Origin: Burkholderia sp. GAS332
Lineage (GTDB): Bacteria > Pseudomonadota > Gammaproteobacteria > Burkholderiales > Burkholderiaceae
Length of the DNA: 64,000 nucleotides
Reading direction: 5' to 3'
Assembly: GCA_900142905.1 (NCBI GenBank)
Contig: FSRV01000003.1
Coordinates: forward strand, 372,001-436,000
Shown here: piece by piece, positions 34,527 to 43,200 of the stretch
Position numbering within the stretch: position 1 is the stretch's first letter
How the letters are laid out: each line of letters opens with the position of its first letter
The notes under the pieces: model-generated
Database searches by the model: none
What the model saw: only the letters and a program-made list of their open reading frames with translations
What the model was told of the DNA's origin: nothing
Translations under genes and position numbers: made by a program

Positions 34527-36401
34527 TCAGGCTGGCGCGCCGGGCCCGGTGGAGTTTTCGCAGTCGACTGCCGACCCAATCAATCGGTTGACGTTGGCAA
34601 GTTCTGTCGCCTCCTTCCGCGCTGTCTTTGCACCTGCCAGCTTTTCCTTAACATAGGCTTCGATCGGGTCTGGCGCGCCCGCTCCACGTTGACGGCGTTC
34701 GCCTGCCTGCTTCAGGATTTGCTGGCGTAGCTTGAGGTTGTGCGGAATCAGACACCATGACCCTTGCACGTCAAGCACGCCAAGTTCAGCGCCATCGGAC
34801 AGAAATGCCCGGACGCAGCGCAGATCGTCCGTGTTCATATAGACGAGCAACTGCTGGCCGATGAGGTGCGTGCTTGTGGCGAGCACGCGGTTGGTGTAGC
34901 GGGCACCATGCAGATTGATGTGAGGACGCACGCCCTGGTCGAGATACGCCCGAACGCGACACCGCCGCGCCGACTGCATCAGGCAAAGGGTGCGACGGTG
35001 ATGCTCGGCCAGCCACGTTACCAGCGTCTGCTTGCCGCGCACGAAATACCCGATCGCTTCAAGAGGCGTGACGTTGTTCAGGCCGCCGTGTGGCGTACCG
35101 TTGTAACTCGCGATGGCATATTCGACCAACTCTTCAAGCTCGTCGAACGAGACATACAACCGCAGGTTACCCTTGGGGTCGCTCAGCGCTCTGCGCAGAT
35201 CGCGTGGGTGGGACCCTGTGTAGCCTGGCAGGCGGGAAGACAGCCGACTTGCGATCGTGCCGAAGAACCGTTCGATGTAAGGCCGTTCGTCCGGGCTGTA
35301 TTTTGGTCCGGCGTCAACAAGACACCCGATAAACTCACACAACGCGGTCAACGTCTCGTTCGCGAGGTTAGCCCTCCCGTTGCCGAGCTTCATCCATTCC
35401 CAGGTGGCATACGCCAGCTCCGGTAGCCGTTGCGACGGAAAGCCGTCCTGCGGCCCGTATGTCAGGCCAGCGATGGTGAAACTTCGCTCACGATGTGGCT
35501 CCAGAGCCTTCTCGATCGTCTTGATGACGTCGTAACGGCTGTATTCTTTCCCAACTGCAATGTGATATCCGAGCACGGCGCGTGTGCAGACATCGATGAT
35601 GACAAGGAGCCACGCCCGGTCGATCTCGAACTCATGCTCAAAGCCAAGCGGGTCACGCGTGACCACCTTAAGTCGGATATCAAGCCGGTGGCCGTCGAAT
35701 TCGACCACCTGATACGGGCGGCTCGCTGCCGTGACACCCGCGTCGGTCGGGCGTGGCAAGCCCTTGAGATGCGAAGCGCCCGCCGACCGCGCTGCTGTGT
35801 CGAAGCGACGCAACAACTCTGCCTTCACGCGTCGCGACAGGGAACGGATCGCGTTGTCTGAGGTGTTGAATGGGTAATCGCCGGCAGTCAGTCCGACTGT
35901 GCGACATTGGCGGAGAAATTCATCGTGCAACGCTTGCAAACCGCTTAGACGGGTTCGCAGCCCCGAGTCCGTATGTATCTTTACGAGCAGTACCTTGCGT
36001 TGCTTGAGCTTCAGCAGCAGCCAGCCTGTCAGGGCCGGGTATTGCTCGAACAGGAGCGATAGCGCTCCTGCTGCCCCATAGCCACCGCAATCGCAACCGG
36101 TCTCCACGGCTCTTACCCGCGTATATTCCGCGATGCGCGTGTAACGCACGAGCGCGCGGAAACCATACGGTCTTCCATCCGGGTGCGGCAACGTAGCGCG
36201 TTCAAGCAAGCGGTACAGCTGACGACGGTTCACCCCTGTTGATAGCTCGATCGATTTGACCGACTCTCCGGCGGCATAGCGCACGACGGCCTGCCTGCGT
36301 TTTTCGAAAACTCGCCGCGCGACCTCGTCGAGTTCTGTATGCGCAACGGTCGGCCAGACGCTCACGTCGATCGCCTGCAACTCGGTCTTCCAGTGGTTCA
36401 T
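34527..36401 (-). CDS. tnsB: TnsB/TniA-like DDE transposase, catalytic Asp apparently replaced
   Basis: 624 residues with an rve core and Mu-type C-terminal domain. First catalytic Asp: Q-V-V-E-F-D236-G-H. Catalytic Glu: D-E-R-P-Y-I-E377-R-F-F-G-T-I. Between them the family expects D-N-[AG]; here M-K-L-G340-N-G-R-A-N-L-A has Gly at the Asp position (codon GGC, one change from GAC). If the alignment is right, strand cleavage and joining would be lost. N-terminal helix-turn-helix: V-K-S-I-E-L-S-T-G-V-N-R-R-Q-L-Y-R-L-L. ATG 36401 overlaps the tnsA stop (ATGA), so coupled. Near 34575 one extra base in a C-run shifts the end; in the other frame the tail runs to 34397, close to tnsC. Confidence 0.85.
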   Translation of the reverse strand: MNHWKTELQAIDVSVWPTVAHTELDEVARRVFEKRRQAVVRYAAGESVKSIELSTGVNRRQLYRLLERATLPHPDGRPYGFRALVRYTRIAEYTRVRAVETGCDCGGYGAAGALSLLFEQYPALTGWLLLKLKQRKVLLVKIHTDSGLRTRLSGLQALHDEFLRQCRTVGLTAGDYPFNTSDNAIRSLSRRVKAELLRRFDTAARSAGASHLKGLPRPTDAGVTAASRPYQVVEFDGHRLDIRLKVVTRDPLGFEHEFEIDRAWLLVIIDVCTRAVLGYHIAVGKEYSRYDVIKTIEKALEPHRERSFTIAGLTYGPQDGFPSQRLPELAYATWEWMKLGNGRANLANETLTALCEFIGCLVDAGPKYSPDERPYIERFFGTIASRLSSRLPGYTGSHPRDLRRALSDPKGNLRLYVSFDELEELVEYAIASYNGTPHGGLNNVTPLEAIGYFVRGKQTLVTWLAEHHRRTLCLMQSARRCRVRAYLDQGVRPHINLHGARYTNRVLATSTHLIGQQLLVYMNTDDLRCVRAFLSDGAELGVLDVQGSWCLIPHNLKLRQQILKQAGERRQRGAGAPDPIEAYVKEKLAGAKTARKEATELANVNRLIGSAVDCENSTGPGAPA

Positions 36402-37042
36402 GATCCTGCCTCCGCCTCTACAAATGACGACAACAGAGACAATGGCTGGGTGTGAAGCTCCGGTGCCTTGACTCGCCCGCTGTACAACAAGCCAAACAAC
36501 GCCGCACGGCATAGAACCGGATCGCCGGTCGAAAACTCACGCTCGATGGCAAGTAGTCTCTGAGGCACAGCAACGAACCGCACGATCGCCTCCGACAGCG
36601 TCGGTGAGATAAGGCCATGGTTGGCGACAACATAGGGCAACATGCGCTGCCAGTTCTCAATCCAGACCCGTCCGGCGGCAAGCTCAGCCGGGCCGACTCG
36701 ACGGATGGCTAACGCGTTGCCATCGATTGAACGTTGGGAACTCATCGCCTCGTGCAAGCTACTGTCAGCATCACAGCCTGTTAGGACTGCAAATTCATCA
36801 TGATCAACGTAACGAACCAGAAAATCCGCGAGCCGTAGGCGCCCTTCCATCTGTATGTAACCGGGACGCTCGCAGAAAGCGACCACCGCCGGATCCGTCT
36901 CTAACAGCACCCACAACTCAAGCAGGGAATGTCGACAGAACGTAACCCGGCGCTGCAGCTTGGCGCTGAATGCTTCGAACCGATGCGCGCCTCGTGGTCG
37001 CACGAGCGCGATGGGTTTGACCAGCGGCAAGGACAATTCCAT
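36398..37042 (-). CDS. tnsA: TnsA-like endonuclease subunit, non-canonical active site
   Basis: 214 residues, first gene of the transposition operon. TnsA cuts the non-transferred strand so that transposition is cut-and-paste. The N-terminal nuclease-fold part has H-S-L-L-E-L-W-V-L-L-E-T-D-P-A-V-V-A-F-C-E-R-P-G (candidate Glu, then the typical E-x-P strand) and R-L-A-D-F-L-V-R-Y-V (candidate Asp). The E/Q-x-K that should follow about 15 residues later is not visible (F-A-V-L-T-G-C-D). The C-terminal half (W-I-E-N-W-Q-R-M-L-P-Y, then C-R-A-A-L-F-G-L-L-Y-S-G-R-V-K-A-P) is winged-helix-like, as in TnsA. ATG 37042. Identity is inferred from position and fold pattern. Confidence 0.65.
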   Translation of the reverse strand: MELSLPLVKPIALVRPRGAHRFEAFSAKLQRRVTFCRHSLLELWVLLETDPAVVAFCERPGYIQMEGRLRLADFLVRYVDHDEFAVLTGCDADSSLHEAMSSQRSIDGNALAIRRVGPAELAAGRVWIENWQRMLPYVVANHGLISPTLSEAIVRFVAVPQRLLAIEREFSTGDPVLCRAALFGLLYSGRVKAPELHTQPLSLLSSFVEAEAGS

Positions 37043-37081
37043 GAGATCCACGCCTTCAAGACGGGATTCGAAGTGTAGGAG

Positions 37082-37128
37082 GCGAATTGACGAATTTAAT
37101 ACGTATATATGCGAATTGACACTTTTGC
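37082..37128. repeat. Tn7-like transposon right end, two TnsB-type sites
   Basis: GCGAATTGAC occurs at 37082-37091 and 37111-37120; the outer copy continues as ACTTTTGC, the complement of the left-end GCAAAAGTGTCA. Confidence 0.65.
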
Positions 37129-37140
37129 TCCGCTTGGTAC

Positions 37141-38755
37141 GAGAGCGTGCAAAAGTTGGGGAGGTGCATTTTGTCAGGCATCCCGGGCTTATGACATGAC
37201 TGCATTGTCTGTTCTGTCCGTTCGCCGGCGCCCGCCTGCCGACGTTGGCCCGATGCATTTCCCGTAACGCGAGTCGGCAGTTTTGAGCGCCAGAATGCGA
37301 TGGGACGAGAATTCCCCGTTCAGAACCGCGACTCTGACCTGTGCCATGCAGTGCGCCCCTTCGTCAGTCCAGCGCATCTGTCGCTTCTTGGCCATACGGT
37401 GGCTGACGACCTGGTTCACCGCGGACTCGGCAATGCTGCTGCTGATCGGGAGACCTTTGCGATGCCGGGCGCTGTAGTTGACCAACGTGTGCGCGTTGTT
37501 CCTCAGATAACTGGAGACGGTGTTCAGATTCCACCAAAGCGTTTTGAATTCGTATCCCTCTCTCGCCAGCAGCCGACTGTCCAGTGCCTTGATCCGCTCC
37601 ACCGCCTTGCTGCCCTTGCCATGCCAGACCAACCACTTCGCGTGGGTGATTTCGGTCTCCACCGACTCCTGGTCCATCGAGTCGATCATCTTGCTGCCGA
37701 ACACGGAACGCTGCGCCGCCTGGAACTTCATCGCGATGTGGAACCAGTCGAGGATCCGGCCGCGAGCCAGCTGACTGCCCTCGACGGTTTTTGAAAATTC
37801 ACCAGCGTCGTCGCTGATCACGGTCACGCGTTCATCGCTCGCCACACCGTTCCGGCTGAGGAACTGATCGAGCCGCGCTGCAGCCGAGGTGACTTCCCTG
37901 TGCACATACGCATACAGTTTTGGAGGACCATCGGTGAACGTCGCCCGCCCGGCGACGATATTCACGTGGCGGCCAGGGCCTCTCCCTGAGTCGCAATTGC
38001 GCAGCCACGCCGAGTCGACGCTCACGGCCGCGACATGGCTGGATTCGCGAACCTGCACGTCTGCAACGGCTTGAGGTAGCTTCGCGATGTCACGCTCGAT
38101 GTCAGCGTCGAGCTGTTTTCCAAGAGTGTGAATCCGATCCCGGGTGCCGCTGAACGAAATGCCCTTGTCCAGCGGGAGCACTTCCTTAAGCATGGCCGCG
38201 GCCTGCCGGTATGGCAGATGGACTGCCCACTTCGCCTGGAGATATTCCAGTTCCGGCGTGACGCGCGTGGTTAGGGTTTGGGACAAGGGATGCACCACAC
38301 GCCGCGGCGTCCGCGCATTCCGCTGGCAAGCACACGACCACAGCCGCGGACTCTTCACCATCACTTTGCCGTACACGGTGCGCAGCACCGTCGAGCGACT
38401 ATCCTTATGACTCAAGGCCGCACCGCAGCTCCGACAATGGGTCTGGCCTGAGAGCCACGACTGCACCTGTTTCGAAATGAGCCCGGCCTGCACCTTGGCC
38501 AGCAGCGACCGCCCTTCCGCGAGAGTCAGGCCCAGTTCGGCAAGACAGCAGTCAGGGCGCTCAATCACAGCCAGAACTCCGTCACCTACCTCGACCGTAT
38601 CATTGTCTCCGTCGGCCAACCTTGCTTCGATGATCAACCGCATGACTTGCTCCCACCGTTGCGAGACCGATCAGCCTACTCCAGACGAAACCGATGCCGC
38701 TACCGGAAGCACAAGCGGCCCTCCTTGGGAGCCTCCCCAGCTTTTGCACGCTCTC
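37141..38755 (-). mobile_element. ISKra4-family insertion sequence
   Basis: Bounded by inverted repeats GAGAGCGTGCAAAAG-Y-TGGGGAGG (24 bp, one mismatch) at 37141-37164 and 38732-38755. It contains one intact transposase gene. No clear target duplication was seen. It lies 12 bases outside the Tn7-like right end. Confidence 0.85.
37189..38643 (-). CDS. ISKra4-family transposase
   Basis: 484 residues, full length for the family. An N-terminal zinc-ribbon-like region is visible (H-C-R-S-C-G-A-A-L-S-H-K-D and S-C-A-C-Q). The DDE core shows A-A-V-S-V-D-S-A-W-L-R (first Asp), V-T-V-I-S-D-D-A-G-E-F (second Asp), L-D-W-F-H-I-A-M-K, and S-I-A-E-S-A-V-N-Q-V-V-S-H-R-M-A-K-K-R-Q-M-R-W (catalytic Glu and the family's closing motif R-W-x-x-x-G-A-H). 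ATG at 38643; the gene runs almost from end to end of the element. Confidence 0.92.
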   Translation of the reverse strand: MRLIIEARLADGDNDTVEVGDGVLAVIERPDCCLAELGLTLAEGRSLLAKVQAGLISKQVQSWLSGQTHCRSCGAALSHKDSRSTVLRTVYGKVMVKSPRLWSCACQRNARTPRRVVHPLSQTLTTRVTPELEYLQAKWAVHLPYRQAAAMLKEVLPLDKGISFSGTRDRIHTLGKQLDADIERDIAKLPQAVADVQVRESSHVAAVSVDSAWLRNCDSGRGPGRHVNIVAGRATFTDGPPKLYAYVHREVTSAAARLDQFLSRNGVASDERVTVISDDAGEFSKTVEGSQLARGRILDWFHIAMKFQAAQRSVFGSKMIDSMDQESVETEITHAKWLVWHGKGSKAVERIKALDSRLLAREGYEFKTLWWNLNTVSSYLRNNAHTLVNYSARHRKGLPISSSIAESAVNQVVSHRMAKKRQMRWTDEGAHCMAQVRVAVLNGEFSSHRILALKTADSRYGKCIGPTSAGGRRRTDRTDNAVMS

Positions 38756-39433
38756 CCCGTTAGCGAAGCAATGTTGTCAATTCAATGGCTAAACCGTTGT
38801 CCCCACGAGCACAGTCCAGTGACAACATTCCTTCGTTTTACGCATGTCCAGTAATTGCGCTAGCGTGCCTTGCATGTGCTGTTAATCAATTCGTGCATCG
38901 CACTTTACCTCGAAGCCGCAGCACCGCTTTTCGCACAGGAGACGTCTCGCGGATTATGGCCGCGGCCGAACACTACCACGCGTGCTAATCAAAATAGCTC
39001 TTTGCACAAGAGCTAAAGTTATCTTTCCTTAAACCAGATAACAAAACACAGAAGCGCTTTCTGACTGCATGCGGCCGGTAACGATCCTGAACTCCACCCA
39101 AAAAAAGTGTCCCTCGGATCGCATCGTCCGTAAGACTTGATATCCAGCACCGATGCCACGCTAGCAGAGTTACCGAACAAGCATCATCACGATTGTTGTA
39201 CCGTCGCGACAGGCGTGATCGCACGTAACGCGTTACGCAGCAAGCCATCCCGGCGTTTTGGCCGCTAGCATTCATGTGAACATGGCTAGTGGCAATTGTG
39301 AGCACCAACACTGGCTCAGACCCGTACCCATAACCGTACGGCGGCCCGTAAGACCTGCCGCAAGCGCGAAAATAGTACGCCCAGCGCCGAACGTTCGCGC
39401 GTTCATCGCGAACCAGTTCGGCACTGAGCCATC
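38756..39433. other. No gene recognised; one perfect 10-bp inverted repeat
   Basis: AATGTTGTCA at 38770-38779 and TGACAACATT at 38820-38829 form a perfect inverted repeat with a 40-bp loop. A long minus-strand frame across 38985-39515 has no domain and poor coding character. The transcription end of the OmpA/adhesin operon should lie here, but no clear terminator hairpin with a T-run was found. Confidence 0.5.
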
Positions 39434-40156
39434 TCACTGCGCCCGAACTTCGATGGAGACCCGCCTGTCCGGTTGCAGGCAAGCGATGAGTGACCTGCCC
39501 CCTCCGTCCGGACATTGGGTCGTTGAATCACGGGACCCCACTCCCGTCGCATGAATCACCTCACCGTTAAGCCCGTGATTGATCATGTATTCCCGTATCG
39601 TCTTCGCTCGGGCCAGTGACAACGACTGGTTGACCGCATCCGGCCCGAGGCGGTCGGTATGGCCTACGACCGAAATGGACTGAACACCGCTTCGTTGCTT
39701 GATCCGCGCGATGACCTGCTCGAGGTTGGCCGCGCCGCGCGGCGAAATCGAAGCCAGACTGGACTGGCCGAAAGCAAACAGGGCATCGGTTTGCAACACG
39801 AACTGATCAACCGTTTGCGCCACAGGTGCGGCCGGCTGCGTGGCCGCCGCTGCTGGGGTATCCGGCGCGCCACCACACGCGAAGGTCAGCCGCCGCGTGA
39901 CATCGGATTCATCATTATCCGGCAGGAGGCGTCCGACTTTCTGCACCGGGCGAACCGGCTCTCCCTGACATATCCGTTGGGCCACCTTCATACAGGTAGC
40001 AGGTCCTTCGAATATCCCATGACATTCGACCTGATGAAGCCGCGAGCCACCCGCGGCCGTGACCGTATATGCGTTAAACGTCGGCCCGGAAGCACTCGAA
40101 CATCCCGCAAGAAAAACCAGGCTCAGCGATAAACTCCATCCAGAAAGCTGCTTCAT
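39434..40156 (-). CDS. OmpA-family outer-membrane lipoprotein
   Basis: 240 residues. The lipoprotein signal ends in the lipobox L-A-G-C (Cys about 19), so it is probably anchored by lipid in the outer membrane. After a Pro/Ala-rich linker (about 115-130) comes an OmpA C-terminal peptidoglycan-binding domain: F-A-F-G-Q-S-S-L, V-V-G-H-T-D-R-L-G, N-Q-S-L-S-L-A-R-A-K-T-I-R-E-Y-M and D-R-R-V-S-I-E-V. Start at 40156 because GGAG lies 7 bases before it. It follows the giant adhesin gene by 80 bases on the same strand; lipoproteins in this position (for example SadB with SadA) help trimeric adhesins reach the surface. A chaperone or cell-wall anchor role here is inference. Confidence 0.88.
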   Translation of the reverse strand: MKQLSGWSLSLSLVFLAGCSSASGPTFNAYTVTAAGGSRLHQVECHGIFEGPATCMKVAQRICQGEPVRPVQKVGRLLPDNDESDVTRRLTFACGGAPDTPAAAATQPAAPVAQTVDQFVLQTDALFAFGQSSLASISPRGAANLEQVIARIKQRSGVQSISVVGHTDRLGPDAVNQSLSLARAKTIREYMINHGLNGEVIHATGVGSRDSTTQCPDGGGRSLIACLQPDRRVSIEVRAQ

Positions 40157-40236
40157 TGTGTTCTCCATACTATTTTTCGTACGTCCGGTTCGGCGCACGA
40201 TCACGTTGTCCGCACTTGAGCGAAGGCGTCTGCGCC

Positions 40237-43200
40237 CTACCATTGCATGGCCGCACCCATCCCGAAGGTTGTGCCGCCGGGGCTCATACCGACGCCTGCT
40301 TTCATCTTGATGTTCTCGGTGATACGCGCGGTTCCGCCGAGCGCGACGGCCTGATAGCCGCGGAAGCCCGCCGTGCCGACGCCAAATGACAACGTCTTGT
40401 CCTTGTCGACCTCCGGAATCATCGTCAATGCCGTCGCTGCGGCGATGCCGGAATAGGCATTGCGCGCGACGGAGTTGATTCCCGACTGCAATTGATCCAC
40501 CCGTTGATCGGTATAGGCATTGGCCTGTGCGAGCCCGGCATTGAGCTGGTCCACGTTGACCGCGTCCGTCCCCTGGGTTCCCGCAGCCACGTTTGCCACC
40601 TGCCGCGTGTCGTTAAGTGAGCCGACGGATACCACGTTGTTTCGGCCTCCGTCCGTGCTATTGGAACCCAGCGCCACCGAGTTATTCCCACTCGCGGCTG
40701 CTCCGACGCCTACCGCGGTCGCGCCATTCGCGCTGGCTTGCGAACTGTTACCGACCGCCGTGCTATTCGAGCCGGAAGCTACCGAGCCCTGCCCGCCCGC
40801 CGACGAATTCGAACCCGTGGACGCGGGTGAAGAACCAGGAGTGGACGAGAAGGGGGCACCGCCGCCACCCCCGTTTTGATTATTGATCAGCGTGGTCAAC
40901 TGCGTGGTGACTGCGGCAAGCTGGCTTACGTTGACCGCATCGGTGCCAGCCTTGCCGGCTGCCACGCCAGTGATCTGCCGATTGCCGATATTGACCTCGC
41001 CCGCGGACGACTGCGGACTGCTCAGTCCGTACGCAATGTAGTTGCTCAACGCGCCAACTGTGGTCACCGATCCCGCTCCCAGCGCAACGCTGTTTGCCAT
41101 CGTCGCGCTCGCGCCCGGGCCCATCGCGACCGCATCGATGGCGCTGCTTTGCGCCCCCGAGCCGATAGCAATGCCGCCTGCATTCGCAGCCTTCGCGTTC
41201 GCCCCTTGTGCGATCGACTGGGCGCCGCTTGCGATGGAGCCGCTGCCGAGTGCAATCGCGTCGGCCTGCGCCGCGTTCGAGCTTTCGCCGATCGCGACAC
41301 CGCCCGGTGCAGTCGAATCGACGATGGCGCCGTTGCCGATGCCCACGCCGTTGTCACCGTTGACCACCGTCGTCGGTCCGACGGCAATCGACTGCGCGCC
41401 GACCGCCAGCGAATCCGCCGCCGTCGAATTCGCGTGAAAGTACATCTGTCCGGTCACGGCGAACGACGACAGCGCACCTGCAAGCTGCCTGATGGTGACC
41501 GCATCCTGTGCCTGCGTGCCGTCTGCGACGTTGGTCAACTGGCGATAGGTATTGCCGGTCGCGCTGCCGAAAGATACTGCGCCGAGCAGCGTTTGATCCG
41601 ACGTGTTGAAGGGAATCGCATGGGTGCCATTCGCAATTGAACCGATGCCCGACAGGACCGCGCGATTGGACACCGATCCCGAGCCGATCGCGACCCCGCC
41701 GGCCACCGAGGCGCTCGACAGAGCGCCCAGTGCAAGCGCGTTGTCCGCCTGCGCGGCAGCGCCGTTGCCGCCGGCGAAGCTGCTCACGCCGCTTGCCGTC
41801 GCCCCAACGCCCGCCGCCAGCGCATTGACGCCGGTGGCGCCATCGTTGTTGTAGTTGCCGCCCTGCGTGCCGCCATCGTTGACGCTGTAGTAGTGCGTCT
41901 TGCTGGCCGTCACTACGCTAGCGAGGCTGTCGACCGCCTGATCCGTCGCGTACAGCTGCGAGCCGTTCACCGCGTCGGTGCTGGTCGCGCCCACCCGGCC
42001 TGCCGCCACATTGGTCACCGTACGCTCGTTACCGGCGCTGCCCACGCTCACCGTGCTCGTCGGAGCAGTACCCGCGTATGTGTAGGCCGTTCCGTTGATC
42101 GTGTCGCCGGTCGTTGCCACTGCCGCAGCCGTGGTCGAACCGCTGCCCAGCGCAACGGCATTGGTGTTATTCGCCACTGCGCCCTGACCCAGGGCCGTGC
42201 TGTTGGCGCCGGCCGCGGTGGCGGCGACACCTGCCGCAAGCGCGTTGGTGCCGGTGGCGCCGTCGTCGGCATAGTTAGCACCCTGAGTACCGCCGTCGTT
42301 GACGCTGTAGTAGTGCGTCTTGTTGGCGGTTACCGTTGTGGACAGACTGCTGACTGCCTGATCGGTTGCATACAGCTGCGAGCCGTTCACTGCGTCGGTA
42401 CTGGTCGCGCTCACCCGGCCTGCCGCCACGTTGGTCACCGTGCGCTCGTTACCCGGGCTGCCCACGCTCACCGTGCTCGTCGGGGCAGCCCCGGCGTACG
42501 TGTAGGCTGTGCCGTTGATCGTGACACCCGTCGTCACCACCACCGCGGCGGTTGCCGATGCGCTGCCCAGCGCCACGCTATTGGCGAACGTCGAGCTGGC
42601 GCCGGCGCCAAGCGCGACAGCGTCGGTTGCGCTGCTTTGCGCGCCGGAGCCGACCGCAACGCCGCCCTGATTTGCGGCATTCGCGTTGGCGCCCTGAGCA
42701 ATCGATTGCGCACCGCTCGCGACGGCGCCGCTGCCAAGCGCCATTGCGTCGGCCGCAGCCGAATGCGATTGCTGGCCGATCGCGACGCCGCCGGGCGCCG
42801 TCGCATCGACCACGGCGCCGTTGCCAACGCCGACGCCGTTGTCGCCGTTCACGACGGTCGTCGGTCCAACTGCGATCGACTGCGCGCCCACGGCCAGCGA
42901 ATCGGCCGCGGTCGAATTCGCGTGAAAATAGTTCGTGCCCGTCACCGAGAACGATGACAATGCGCCCGCGAGTTGCCTGACGGTGACGGCGTCTTGCGCC
43001 TGCGTGCCGTCGGCGACATTGGTCAACTGACGGTAGGTCGTGCTACTGCCGACGGACACCGCACCCAGCAAGGTCTCGTCGGAAGTATTGAACGGAATCG
43101 CGTGGGAGCCGTTGGCGATAGATCCGACTCCAGGCAGAACCGTGCGATCCGAAACCGATCCCGATCCAATCGCCACGCCGCCGACGATTGAGGCACTCGC

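Larger units (their letters stand above)
32568..37128 (-). mobile_element. Cargo-less Tn7-like transposon (tnsA-tnsB-tnsC-tniQ)
   Basis: Four transposition genes of the heteromeric Tn7/Tn5053 type lie head to tail on the minus strand, bounded by inverted GCAAAAGTGTCA (32568-32579 and complement at 37117-37128). Each end has a second, related inner copy (GTGTCAAT at 32596; GCGAATTGAC at 37082, 29 bp from the one at 37111). Such repeated sites are bound by TnsB-type transposases. No cargo genes, resolvase or CRISPR parts are inside. The exact outer base and target duplication could not be fixed because the outer flanks do not match. Confidence 0.75.

Noticed and set aside
32568..37128. CRISPR-associated transposon
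   Set aside because: tns-like genes and tniQ are present but there is no cas gene or repeat array in or near the element.
38985..39515. 176-residue minus-strand open frame
   Set aside because: It overlaps the end of the OmpA gene, has irregular composition (many Arg, Cys and Tyr) and no start signal.
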